The position numbers and the translations under genes were made by a program. The notes under the pieces are model-generated. The model had not been told where the DNA came from. It saw only the letters and a program-made list of their open reading frames with translations, and did not search any database. From Nematostella vectensis (Eukaryota > Cnidaria > Anthozoa > Actiniaria > Edwardsiidae): a stretch of 26,512 bases of DNA. The stretch lies in contig NC_064044.1 of assembly GCF_932526225.1 (NCBI RefSeq), positions 9,774,538 to 9,801,049 of the forward strand, written 5' to 3'. How positions within the stretch are numbered: position 1 is the stretch's first letter; each line of letters opens with the position of its first letter. Of the stretch, positions 1 through 13,000 are shown in pieces.

Positions 1-846
1 GTCTACACAAGTCTAGTTTTACTGAAGAGTGCAATTCGAAGCTCAGAAATCCATTTGGACAAAACTTTCAAGACCTTTTAAGTTAAGGTGCTTTACCTTA
101 AGAACAGATAGAAGTGTGTCTTATGTAGGATATGAATATACAAAGAAGTGACTCAAAAAGCGCTCAGTTGCCCCAGAATGGAACATTAGAAAAGGAATGA
201 TCTAATCTTATCCTAAAGCGCGAGATTCACACAGAAAATGGTGCGACATGAACAATATCAGGGATCGGAAAAGATATCGCTTAGAGGATATGCAGGACTC
301 GTTAAGTGTGCTCTTGCGAGAGAGAGAGAAAGACCACGGACTAGAGCAGCGACAAATGAGTCATTTCGATAAAAAGCTTTTTTTTTTTCTTAATTCAAAT
401 TATAAGTCATTCATCTCCAGTGTCGGCGAAATGGATATCGCGCATTCCTTAGATAACTGTTCTCAAACTATCTTTTTTTTCTACCAGACAAAGTGTAGGT
501 TGCACAATCCGATAACAAAAATGGTGTTTGCTGTTTATTCATTGATTAAAAAGGTAGACTTACTCGTTTTTGATTGTAAAATAAGATATACAATAATATA
601 GACAAGCAAGACTGAAAACGAATTCCCTTATTTTTGTTAAGTTTTAGAAACGTTACGCACGATCTATGCATTCCGCTAGAATTAGAGAATATTAGAACAT
701 TCAATGTCTTAGAACTTTTTTTGCATCATTCCCAAGCTTAGATCATTAGATAAATATCATATCTATATCATTACCCCCCCCCCCCCCCCCCCACCTCGAA
801 AGTTAAACGTTCGGTCTCTGATATGGTACTGCGACAGATTTCTTAC
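1..846. other. Intron 3' of the last cadherin exon
   Basis: AT-rich intronic sequence downstream of the donor at 846. It has a C19 run at 774-792. A 117-codon frame at 248-601 (plus strand) has low-complexity composition, and I see no domain or splice context supporting it. No cadherin-like exon is visible here. Confidence 0.6.
774..792. repeat. Poly-C run (C19)
   Basis: Uninterrupted run of C on the plus strand about 55 bp downstream of the last cadherin exon. It is one of a series of similar-length C/G runs in this window. Confidence 0.95.
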
Positions 847-1083
847 CGTCACGGGATCGAGGTTAAAGAACCCATGTTCATCTCCCGACAGGCTATACGC
901 GACTTTACAGTTCGCGTCTGCATCCGGGTCAGTAGCATTGATGTCAATCAAGGTATTGTTAATGGTACCCGGTCCCTCGTCAACCGTGATCACATATGTC
1001 GCGAGGGACTGGGCCGGGTTCGGGTCAAACGCCGGTGTGTTGTCATTCACGTCTAGAATGGTCACGTGGACCGTGGTTGAGTT
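847..1083 (-). CDS. Cadherin exon 18 of 18 in window
   Basis: It encodes 79 residues: [57 protein letters not shown] and GFFNLDPVT. It carries the last linker seen and opens the eighth EC repeat. It ends in phase 0 at a GTAAGA donor, so further exons follow beyond the window. The acceptor is TTTCATAG. Confidence 0.95.
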
Positions 1084-4000
1084 CTATGAAATTCCAAATT
1101 GTGGTTATTAAAAATGTTAGACGTTTTAACTACACTTATTCTCAGTCACACATGCACCCTGTGACTTTTGTTTACGAGTCACAACTGTGTTTTGGTCAAT
1201 CATGACGATTTTTTCAATTCTGCATTTGTGACAGCTTTAGATCGATCACAACCAAGCTGCATTTAAGAGGATCGCCTTCTTAGCTACTGTTACGGAAAAA
1301 ATTCAAACCCAGCAATTGAATAAAGTTCGAAATGGTTACTTGGTTTTTAACTTTACATTGTTGTTGATTAAGTGCAGATGTGCGCATGTATCTTTTGTCC
1401 GCTTTCTTGGCGCCTGGTGCTTTTCGGCGCTTTCTCATTGGTTAGCGGTCTGCCGCCGTAACTGCGAAATGGCTTCCGTCTCTAAAAACAGTCGCGACTC
1501 GGAAACGAAAAACACAAGGTGCACTTGTCTGGTGTAAGATACCGCGTGTGCATGTGATAGGCTATAGAGCCAAGCTCAGATCGGCTTTAATTTCTAATTA
1601 ATAAGGAGTATTGATTTGGCCGCCATTTTGAGCCGGAAGTAAACTACCTTTTTATAAAAAATAAATAAACTTGCACATTTTGATACTGTTTTTCACTAGA
1701 CAACTAATATGAAAGTCAAAGAATGTATTTAAACCCAATATTTTTTTTTTAATAACCGCAAATTTGTCATTTCTGTAACTTTAAAGGTGATAGCCACCTT
1801 TAACCGGAAGTAGTCGAAAGTAAAACCTCGGACGTTTATTTCACCCCGCGCCCTATATAGACAACAATTTTATTGCAGTTGTAGGTTGCAATAACCTTTA
1901 TAAGATAAGCTATGGAGCCAAGATAAAATCGGCTTTTACAACTGACTAATATAGTTTATTATAATTGCAGCCATTTTGCACTGGAGATTAAATTTTGCAC
2001 TTTTGAAAGCACAGAGATGCACATCTTGTTTAAAAGTCTACGACTAAAGTATTCATGAAATCCATTTAATACTTTTAAGTTGTAAAAAAAAAAGGCAAAA
2101 CTGATTAGGTTTCTGCTATTAATTTTACCTTTTTTTAACCGGAAGTAGGTTTCCAAACCTGTTTCTGCACACTCTAATCAAACCAGATTAATGCATATAT
2201 GAATAAGCAATAATGAACATTTTTTTAAATAGAATTGCACAAATGATAAATGCACAAATTTAATATAAAGAAAATGTTTACTTGTAATGTGAGTCTCGGC
2301 ATTTTGTTAAAAATTAGTGAAATCTTAGTCAGGCTGGGAGTTCTTAAAAAAAAAATTCTCATAAAACAAAAAGAGTGTGGTTCATAATACGTCGGTCTAA
2401 CGTAATAACCAACTCCGATGAGAATTGTTTTCTTTATTTAATACAGTTCAGATATCTTACAGCTTTATCGTTAAACGATTCAATGGAGCTGCAAAGGGCT
2501 GAACATTTCAAGCTGGCTTTGGTGCAAGTGCAGCGTGCTGGGCAGCCTATCTTGCATCTAATAACTCTTGGTTCCTCATCTAATAGTTCTTTGGCTACTT
2601 GGCACGCCTTGGAAAGCTCTAATAGCGTTTGTCCAAAGCGGCTATGGGTCGTATCAACTGTTGTCCATTATGCTAAAAAGACGGAAGTATTGAGACAGGG
2701 AGGAGTGCTTGCCCCCAACAATGGCCTGTATGAAATGCATCTTTTGTGTGTTTTTATGATAGCTGCCTCCGTCGGTAGAATGACATCAAATGCTGTTCCT
2801 TTCTTCACCAAGAGCTGCATTCTAGCCTTGTCTACTTTCGATTCTCTGTACTTGTTCGGTCGTATAGAAGCAGGGGAAAGCGCTCAAGTGTTGCCAAACA
2901 TTCTGTCTTTTATCTTAACTGGCCTGAAGGCTAGCTGTCGAAGGCCATCTGTGGCTTTAGGGAATACAGCAAGTACTGTCTTTCCCCCCTACCCGCACAA
3001 CAGGATACAGTATCACCTGTAAATGCGTAAAATTCTAATTGGCGAGATACTCCTTTGACTCCTCTGTAGAAAAAGGGAGAAAGGCAAGAAGAGTGATAAG
3101 CGCACACCCGATGCCACCAGATTAACAGTTCCTACTGTTAGAAACTGTTCATCTTGTAGCACTTCATTCATGTGTGCGGTCGTTTACAGACGTTGAAGTC
3201 AATTGGTGAAGCGGCCCGCTCCCGGGGTACTTGGTACCCCCACCAGGCTTGTCACATAAGCAGTTGCTTTTGTCTTATTCCTTTTATCTTGATCCAGCTA
3301 TTGAGCGTAAATGTTTGGAATACTTGGGCTGGCTATATGTGTCTTTTAAATCATTTGACGACTTTCGAAAATAGTGAGTATCGACGCGTAACTTTTCACT
3401 TTCGGATTAAATTATCGGCCATTTTAATATCCCAAGATAATCCGTGATTAAATCAGATTTTCTTTTGGCTCCATAGCTTATCTTGAAAAGATGACCCTAA
3501 ACTACTCCTGAAACAAGTTTTTTTTTTTGTTGTTTAAAGGCACAAAGTGAAACAAGCGTGCCAGTATTTGCTCTTGACTACTTCCGGTTCAAAATCGCTG
3601 TAACCGTAGTTACAAAAATTAAAATAAATCTTGTTACTTTAAGAACTATTTTGTTTAGATGCATTCTCTGACTTATATCTTATTTGTCTATGAGTAAACT
3701 TTCTTAAAATGGGCGAGTTTATCTTTTTTTTTTTTGGAAAAAGTTAGTTTACTTCCGGTTCAAAATGGCGGCCAAATCGATATTCATTATTAATCAGAAA
3801 TTAAAGCCGAACTGAGCTTGGCTCTATAGCCTATCTCGTAAGAGGTATCAAAAACTATCACTATGCTAAAATTGATAACTTTAGCAAAAAGTGCGCAATT
3901 CAAGGTAAAATCTGCACATATCAGCTGGACTAAAGGTAGTGCAGTGAATCGTAGCTAGAAATTACGCAAATTGTGAGGTAGAAATTCATCGTCAATAGAG

Positions 4001-7000
4001 AATTCTATTGAAAGGTTCATGCTCAAACCGATATGGTTTAAGCGTGGAATTCACGAGTCGGTAAATGGCTCTTATGAATCCTCAAGTTAAATTGTGATGT
4101 CCAAGATCACCACATCTGAAGGCTTACCGTATTTGGAGGAGATCCATTGTCCGTGACATTAATAATCAGGTCGTAGGAGTCCTTAAGCTCACGGTCAAGC
4201 CCGGCCGGGGAGATCTGGAGCCTACCGGTAGCGCTGTTGAGAGTAAACCGGCTGTCCCCGCCAGACATTGAGTATGTCAGCTGACCGTTACTTCCGGCAT
4301 CTGGGTCAACGGCTGCTATGGAGGAGAGGAGGACGGTCCCGCCACCCGCACCCTGTAGGCAACAGGCAAAAGGTCAAAATAATGGCCGCTTACAAAACCG
4401 GAACTACTAAATGTGCTTAGAATATGTCTCTTGGTATAATTTATCGATACATATCAATCAATGGCTGTCGTTTTTTTCTAAATGGTCTAAAAGAGCCTGG
4501 GGCGAGCGCGCGGGAGACCTGTGATATTCTTAAACGTTAGGGACTAGGCTCCATATCCAAGATGGCTGCCAGCAAAATCGTAGTAAACACGAATTTCTGA
4601 AAGTTTACGTGGAATTCTGGACTTAAATAGCTGTAGAGCGATAAAAAAGCAAAAAACTGATTGAAGCGGACTCCCAAATATGGTATGTAAGGCTTATAAG
4701 AAAATGACCGAGCGAGCTAGAAAAACGACAGTTTATAAAACAAGATTGACTGATATGATTTCTCTTGGCAGCTTGACTATATCATCAGAAAACTTTAAAA
4801 TGTGTGAGAATCTATTGAAGGATTATCAAATATGTTAATATCAAATATTATGTATAATATCTAATAGCCTGCCAAGCAATTGCCCCTGCCCCTCCTCCCC
4901 TCCCCCCCCCCCCCCCCCCCCCCCAAGCCCCCTAGCGAATCTTGATCACGTGCCTGGTTTACAAGTGTTTTTGAGATGTATGTTCTTGGTCAAGTTAGAT
5001 AGATGGATTCTTTTACTAGCCGCTTATACAGAGTTTTACATAAAGCTAACAAAACTCGAAAAAGGAAAAAAAGATGTTATAAGTATCTGTCACTATACAT
5101 TCCTACTTTTAAAGCAATCGTGAATAAATTTGGCCACCTCTTTTTTTATTGTATTTGGTCATAAAGCTGGTGATAGAGTCGCATAGAGAGGGGGGTTAAA
5201 AGCATGTTCAAGGATCCTATCAAGGACGGACTTGTGGAGGTTTGCTGCTTGTATCTATCTGCTTGTATCGTGCGTTACCTCGCTGATGTTGGTTGTGATG
5301 GTCAGGCCATCTGTGATTTGTGGTGTGTTATCGTTCTCGTCGAGCACGTTGACTGTAAGCTGGACGTCTCTGTGACGACTTGGCACGCCATGGTCATACG
5401 CGGAGACCTAGTGTACGAGAACAATTATGAGGATGATAATAATGAAGGTTACAATAATACTCATAACTATGATATAGAAAATATATATAATTTTGTTGAT
5501 GGTGTTTATTAAGATTACAAAAATAAAAATAAAAATGAATGCGATGTTGGCGATGTGATGGCAATGACATCAACGATGACAATGTGGTGATGAATATGGC
5601 TGTTTATGATGATGACGATGATGTTGCCCGCGAACTTTTTAAGAAGAGTTTGTACCATGGCAAACCACGAAACAGGATGGAATAACCGATTAGGGGGCGT
5701 CCGAGGATTAAGCTATAGAAATGAATGTCTGGCAAAGAGGCTTACGGTGCTCGTCTAGTGGGGCAATTCCAGCGCGACGCAAAATAATCTATTAGGGGAG
5801 CTTGCAGTCGATATAGATGCATCTCATATCTCTATTTTAGATGATGATGACAATGATGTTGATGAGCAGAATAAATATGGCTGTCAATGATGATGGTGAT
5901 GATGATGTTGATAAGCAGAATAAATATGGCTGTCAATGATGATGCTGACGGTGATGATGATGTTGATGAGAAGAATAAATATGGCTGTTGATTATGATGA
6001 TGATGGATGATGCCCACACTTACCGTAAGTGTGTATGTAGCAATAGTCTCTCTGTCCAGTTCCCTAGCTGTTGTTACCAGGCCACTTCCGTTAATCGAGA
6101 AATGTCCGCCATCATCTCTCGCGCTGATGTTGAAGGACAGCTACAAATAGAGCATTACAATATTAATGGTGTTAACACCTTCCTTACTTTAAGCCGTGCA
6201 GATTAGATGCTGCTGTAAATGCTTTTAATTTAGTCAGTGTACGACCATTCAACATAAACAAAATGCATTTAGCAGACTACTTTGTTTTTGCGGTGGATAG
6301 GGTCAAGTTGTGTGTCAACCATGCGCATTTTAAGAAATACAAAGAAAATCATGCCTGTTGTCCTCGTCACCATCCGAGCTCTAAGAATGTACAAGTTCTC
6401 TTTTATAGCGCTTATTTTAAGCGTTTCACATTCGCATAACTATTATTCATCAGTATTCAGAAAGGGACTGCTCCACGCAATTTCCAATCATGAAAGTTGA
6501 TTAAACACTGGAGTCACAGCCCCAATGAAGATAGTCCGGTGTTTACTTAGAACTTACCCGCCCATTCTCCCCGCTGTCTTTATCGGTCGCGGTGACCTGG
6601 AACACAATCGTACCAGCAGGCAGGTTCTCGGCAATGTCACTAGTGTACGGCATCCCGGTGAATTCTGGGTCGTTATCGTTCACATCTTGAAGGGTAACTG
6701 TCACGGTTGCTATGGCAATTTCCTGATAGAAGCCTCCCCCGTCTTTGGCCATAAGTGAGAATTGATACTGAGGGAGGGTGTCGTAGTCAAGTATTTGCGC
6801 TGCACTGATTGTGCCATTATCGGCGTTGACTGAAAAGCTGGGAAATTGAGAAAAAATTTGCATTAGTCATAAGATGAGTTAGTGAATAAGCTTTGACCAG
6901 TCTAATGTCTGTGCTCATGTTTGGTATTCCTGCGGTAGACCATAAGGCGAAAGGGGAGGAGAAGGTTTGCGTGACGTCAAATCACCACAGGAAACCCGAG

Positions 7001-10000
7001 AAGAACGCTATGGACTAGGCTCTTCCTGGAACTGTGTTACGGGTGTGTGTCTCTAAAAGAAATATTTTCCAAAAATTGAAAGGATGCTGATTGGAAGAGA
7101 AGCGATTTATAAATTTTATTTATAATAAAAAAACTGCTCTCTGAAGGGTGTTCCCGCGCCCTTTTCGCCTATTCATAGATGTGCGACAAAATTGGGGGGG
7201 AGGGTGGGGGAAGGAGGAGTATTTAACTTACTATGCTGCCTGACCCCCTCTCAGTTCGTACGTCAACGCACCGAACGTCCCAAGGTCGGCATCCGTGGCC
7301 TGCAAATAAAAAAGACTAAGAGCTGGGTTACCACAGGGTGACCGGAGCGGTTTTATCTAACAATCATTATTATAACTTTGGCGAGCATTGTGGCGTATTA
7401 TACGGGCTCTAATGAAAGTTTTGGCGGGCTCTAATATATTAAAGCCCGCTGCTCTAAGCCAATGAGAGGGCGCGAGGAAATTGCAACGAGCCAATCAGAA
7501 GGAAACAGGAATTCCCGCAATTCATTCAAACCGCTCGTCGCATCATTTGCCGTGTTTGGTTGTGTTTTGTCAACTACCAAAAAACAAACAGGAAAACATG
7601 GCTGAACACGACTCACAATCTTTTCAGCTCGATGAGGAGGAGCTTAAAAAAAGATTCTGTTCCCAAAAATACTAAAAAAACAAACATTCTGGGCGATGAA
7701 AAAGTTCACCGAGTGGTGCACGAAGCGAAGTGTTGAATGTGATTTTCACAGTATCAGCTCCTCGGATCTTGGAGGCATTTTACGCCGTTTCTATGCTGAA
7801 GTTTCCCTGCTAGCAGAGGCCTCTTTTCTCTGTACTTCGCTTGGCTTGCGTTCGCGTGGAAAAGATACCTCTGCCATGGGTCGCAAGTTCGTTTGATCAA
7901 ACCGCCGTCCACGATCGTGGACGGGAAATCCAGAGCGCATGCTCCGTTCATTAATTACTGGCCAGTATTTGAGCCCTCAATGACTAGCGCATGCGTGAAG
8001 CGTATATCCGCTGTGGGATAATAAGTCCGCATTCGAAACGGCGTCCTCCGTAGAAATATCACGCGACGAATTATAAAAGAAGCCATTCAATGCCTTGTCT
8101 TCATTCAGAATTTTCTCTCGTTTGACTAACGAGTCAATCTACCGTTTACAGCTTTTGTATATTCTTCTAGAATTAGCTGATCTAAGTTCACCAAAAAATT
8201 TTGTAACATTTTCTTCGAGTCCAACTGTGCGATATTTACATTGAAGAAAATCGCCTGCCTAGATGTCTTGGAATTTATCCCACAAACAAGATAAAACTCG
8301 TCTTTGCTGTGTTTGCTGTTCGATTTTTTTAGTGACGTTTTAGGTGATTGAAATTGAACAGTTGTTTGTTTGTTTTTTTGAAGAGGAGAACTAACCGGAG
8401 TTTGATTCATAATTTGCGACAAAAATTAGCATATTGACGGCTTTCGCGCGATGGTACGGGTTTTAGCACGTCATGCGGTCCTTAGAAACGCTCACGCATG
8501 CGCAACGAAAACAGTTTCGACCCATGGCAGAGGTCTCTTTTCCTTGCGAACGCCAGCCCAGCGAAATACAGAGAAAAGAGGCCTCTGCTAGCAGGGAATG
8601 CTGAAGTCAAAACAAAAGACAAGAAGGACCTCTCGCCGAGTGCCTTTTGCTTCTAGTGAAACCATTGAGATGGAAAACAGTAATGATTGCAAACAAGGCA
8701 GTTTATCTAGGGCAGGCGGGGAAGTGAATGTAAGTTTTTCATCCTCGACTGAAACAAATAACTTCTGCACAGGCTGTCATGCCAAATTGTCACTTTTCCA
8801 ATTGCACAATAAATTGTCAATATTTCTATATTTTGAAACAGTTGTTTCGTTTACAAAAAGAACCTTAAACACGTGTATATTTAGCAACGTTTGTAAAGTG
8901 AATTGAAGCTGTATTTATTAATTATGTTTTAACAACTTTCAATGAATAAATATCACGTGAGTCATCTGCGTTTTCCGAGCTTATTTTTGTTTTTGCGCTT
9001 AATGCTCGCCAAAGTCATAATAATAGTAATGTAGTTGATGTTCTTGGGCGTAAATATGTTTTGGGCCCTTCTCAGCGCACATTTTAAAATGAGCTCGAGT
9101 CGGGCCCAAAACATATTTACGCCCGCGAACATCAACTATATTGTTATATTGAACTGTTCTCACTACGTATAATGCATCTTATGAGATGCTTCACCAGAAA
9201 CATTAACAAGAATTTTCAAATTTCCAATTATTTCTGGGGCTGTTTCTTGAAAAATGCGGGTATCTTGACATTTGATAAAAAAGGCATTCATCCCAGGGTA
9301 AGCTTTAACCTGAAGGAACCCGGCACTGATGTAATATTAAGATACGTGATTATTGTTTTGTTTTCAGCAAAGTCTTGCTGGATGGGGAATATACTTTACT
9401 TACCGTGATATCAGCTATGTGTGTCCCTGGTGTGATCTCCTCGTCCATCGTGTAGTTATAAGAAGATTTAGCGAACATGGGTTTGTTATCATTTATATTA
9501 ATGAGCGTTAGCGTTACGGATGCGTTCGCCGAGAACTTCTCGCTTGTGTCCGTCTCAGTCGCCACAACCTTTTGACCAGAAAAAAAGACCATTAAAAATG
9601 ACTACTTCCGATGCAATGACAATACTAAATATAAATATTAAACTGTAACATATACATTGTACCGACCGACTATGAGAACAAAAAGAGCAACAGCCATCAA
9701 ATTAAAAAAAAAGTCATCAAAAGCAGCAGAACCAACTAAAACTGTAACTGCAGCTAGTGAGGGTATATGACAATATGTGATAGGAGCGTTTATCGAATGG
9801 ACTACTCTACAGTAAAACTTAAAAACTTGTAGCGGCACAAAGGTTTTAGTCCCCCCTCACCTTCTTCTCCTCTCCTCTTCCCGTCCAATCCCATCCACCA
9901 CCACCACCACTACCACAACCTCTTTCCCAGTAGAGTAGAAATTTTTCTTAAGAAAACAAAGCAGATATATCTGCTTTGTAGGCGTCGGTCCACCGGCAAA

Positions 10001-13000
10001 TATAAGGAATGGCCGAGGCTTGTCCTATAACTTCCCAAAAGCCTCAACCGTGATAACAACAGCCGCAGTAACAAAACGAAAACTGTTATATCCGGAGTAC
10101 TATTAAAGTAGTCTAAGGATCTTTAAGGGGATCACGGGCACGGTTTACTGATTTTCAATTCATTTGCACAGGGCTAATACTTCAGGGAGTCTTTGAAGTA
10201 AAATCATATGCACATTGAAATATCAACTTACGTCAAAAGTAAAGTTTATTTGCTTCTCGTAGTCAAGCGTTTTGTTGATGTATAGGGTCCCGCTAGTCGG
10301 GTCGATGGCGAACTTAACGCTGTCTGCGCCAACCAAATGGTACAACACCCGGCGAAAAACGGGCTGCAAGGAAAATGACATGTGTTAATCATTTGTACAA
10401 GTTTTCGATTAGCTGGATATTCTTTCATTGCTAACATTCCATACACGTGTCCCAAGTCATATAATTTTTACTTTGGAGTGCTTTGTCGACTATTCATGTT
10501 TGGCACTCTTTAAAGGCGTTTTTAGCACAGAAAATGGCAATTCACCGCAAACTAGAAAGGAGGTCAATAAAGATGAGGAACTATAGCACCACCATCAATC
10601 TACATATCAAATAACTAGAGCTCTATTTTGTCTAATACGTCGATATCTTCACTAACTCGAGTTCTTATACCTCGACCTTCACGCCAACTCGAACAGACTT
10701 TAAGTTCCCTAGACTAATTTTTATTCATTTCTACCCCTAATACAGCTAATTTTTTTTTCGTTTTAGGTGAGGGCTCGAGTTAATGAGGTTAAACTGAATC
10801 AGACATTATGTGAAAGCAAGCCTCACGTTTTTATCGCCGTCGGTGACTTGGAGTTGATCGGACACGACACGTCCGGGCAGAGCCACGTCCTCACGGACAT
10901 CGAAGATATACACGGACTGCAAGAACGCAGGTCTGTTATCGTTCACGTCCACTACTGTGACCACGACGGTCACTGTCGTGTTAGAGTTTGGGTCAGGGAC
11001 CTCTGACGCCTGATAATCGGAAATGAATGGTTAATAATCTAACATTAAGGATTATATACAACGCACTTGCTATTGCAACGCACGTCCAGCCGTTACCCTT
11101 TGCGCGCATGCTCTGGGATGATAAGTGAGTGTCAGCCATCTTGTGTTGTTTACGACTCGTCCTCAATATTAGAAGTAGATATTATTACAAAGTACTTTAC
11201 CTGAGTTGTCGATATTATTTATTTATAGATTAAACATTTCAACCGGTTACAGCTATAAATGTGCTCGAGTCAGTAATCATTTAAATGAATCGATTTTTTT
11301 TGCGCAAGCTCTTTGCACCACTATTAAAGGCAAATAAGCCGTGGCCAAGGCACAAGAAAAAGTTGTGGATCCCAGGTGTTTCCGAACTCTTTCTCTGATC
11401 TTTGGTAAAAGAAGGTCTCAGCTAAACCCCAATAGCGTAACACCTACAATTAGCTTTTATTTTTCGGTTCAGGGTCCCACAAGAGAGGATCATGGAAATA
11501 ATGGTTGTAACTCCTGACTTCTTAACCTGTCATGCATAGGGTGCTTTTTTGTGGTTATTATTTTGCCGTTGAAAGCCTTAGCACTCGGCGAATTTGCCAC
11601 CCAAAAAGACACGCGATTTCTTGGTGCAAGTCGCCAATTACGACTGATCCTCTTGGATATCTACCTTTACTGTGATCCTGAACACGTCTGTTTTCTCGGC
11701 GTCGATGGATCCGTTCACAGTGATGACACCTGTGTTGCTATTAATCGTAAATACACCGTCCGAGTTACCTAAAACACAGGACACTGGAAGTAAGATACCT
11801 GTTCAGCATAACGATCCCCTTGCCATCTAAGAATCTTAGGGTTTTTTTCGCCTGCCTACCTGACCGTCCATCTCACCGCTAGTTTTGTTCCCTTGTGGAG
11901 AAACTCTCCAGAAAAGGAGTGGGGGTGAACATCCTATTTATTGGAGTATAAAATATCGACCAACTGCTATCCCTTAAGGGTTGTTGAAGGATTTTGCCTA
12001 TTCTGCTATCTCTTAGGGTAAAAAAATCGACCAACTACTGCGATTTCTTAGAGTTAAAAATTCCTTCGACCACAACCAATTTGCAATCTCTTAAGTGTTA
12101 TTCCGACGATCACCCCCGTCTGTTTTTATCGGAGCCCCCCCCCCCCCCCCCCCCCAACCCACCCCAATCAACACCTTTCCCATCTTTTCGTACCTGATAT
12201 TATTTCATACAGTATCGGGTTATTGATGCCAACGTCACCATCTCTCGCCTCCACAGTCACCACTGTGCTGCCCTGAAAGGAGAATAGTGGTTTCTAAGAA
12301 AGCAGCTATTGATACGCAAATTTATTCAGGCCACTCACTCACTCACTCACTCACTCACTCACTCACTCACTCACTCACTCACTCACTCACTCACTCACTC
12401 ACTCACTCACTCACTCACTCACTCAATCACTCGCTCGCTCGCTTGCTTGCTCACTCACTTTCTCGCTCGCTCACTCACTCACTCACTCACTCACTCACTC
12501 ACTCACTCACTCACTCACTCACTCACTCACTCATCCATCTATCCATCCATCCATCCATCCATCCATCCATCCATCCATCCATCCATCCATCCATCCATCC
12601 ATCCATCCATCCATCCATCCATCCATCATTCATTCATTCATTCGTTCATTCATTCATTCATTCATTTATTCATTCATTCGTTCGTTCATTCGTTCATTCG
12701 TTCATTATTTTAGAGTTGTGTGTTTATTATCTACGGTGTCATACAGTATACTCAGTGCGTTTTAACTACTCTTCGGGAAGGATTTCTAATTAAATTCTTA
12801 TGTATAGTGTGGCATATACTAATAATTATGAAAAATCTAATAGGATTTTTTTCTCATGTTTAATAGCACAGAACGTTTCCTGTCGAATTCTATATAAGCG
12901 GTATCGTACACGTATGCTAATACAGCTCAATATTTAATATTATATATATATAAGGAAATGACCATTAGTAGCGTGGCTGTGCCCCCAGAACTTTCTTGAT

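Larger units (their letters stand above)
1538..3849. mobile_element. Foldback-like element with long, internally duplicated inverted ends
   Basis: About 2.3 kb inside a cadherin intron. The sequence from 1556 rightwards and the reverse complement from 3835 leftwards match over more than 350 bp with moderate divergence. Both start GATAGGCTATAGAGCCAAGC, and further in both carry GCCGCCATTTTG followed by CCGGAAGTAAACTA. Within each end the motif recurs about 350 bp further in (GATAAGCTATGGAGCCAA at 1904 and, inverted, at 3482), so each end is a tandem pair of related units. The middle holds remains of a protein gene on the minus strand. No convincing target duplication was seen. A possible extension of the ends to GATACC at 1538 and 3849 sets the outer limits given here. 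The superfamily is not identified. Confidence 0.75.
7598..8640 (+). pseudogene. Crypton/DUF3504-like (KIAA1958/ZMYM2-type) protein remnant, interrupted
   Basis: It starts at ATG 7598 ([18 protein letters not shown]). After an indel in the A7 run near 7646-7652 the frame reads DSVPKNTKK. After a second shift in the A7 run near 7674-7680 it reads [15 protein letters not shown], then [19 protein letters not shown]-x-x-x-T followed by an L-x-x-x-L-x-x-F-Y-A-E-V block is the N-terminal pattern of Crypton-derived tyrosine-recombinase-like proteins. At GAAGT (7802) a 796-bp element is inserted. Directly after it the same reading continues as [13 protein letters not shown] before a stop at about 8654. 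The catalytic C-terminal part was not found. The family call rests on remembered motifs. Confidence 0.6.
7365..9025. mobile_element. Element with 25-bp inverted ends carrying a broken Crypton-like ORF
   Basis: The 25-mer at 7365-7389 (core ATAACTTTGGCGAGCATT) matches the reverse complement of 9001-9025 at 23 of 25 positions. The enclosed 1.66 kb includes a Crypton/DUF3504-like coding remnant, interrupted by a younger Mutator-like element. True Cryptons lack inverted ends, so these ends may belong to another element or to a host element that picked up the ORF. It lies in the 2104-bp intron between exons 12 and 13. Confidence 0.5.

Noticed and set aside
248-601. 117-codon ORF near the left edge
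   Set aside because: AT-rich, Phe/Lys runs, no recognisable domain, inside an intron of the cadherin.
2375-3022. 215-codon plus-strand ORF
   Set aside because: It is antisense to the CXC-type remnant, whose motifs on the minus strand make better sense; no family or splice context supports the plus frame.
5204-5512. 102-codon plus-strand ORF
   Set aside because: It is the antisense of cadherin exon 16 plus intron.
12287-12793. 168- and 134-codon open frames of [16 protein letters not shown] type
   Set aside because: They are direct translations of the tetranucleotide repeat in two frames and carry no other signal.
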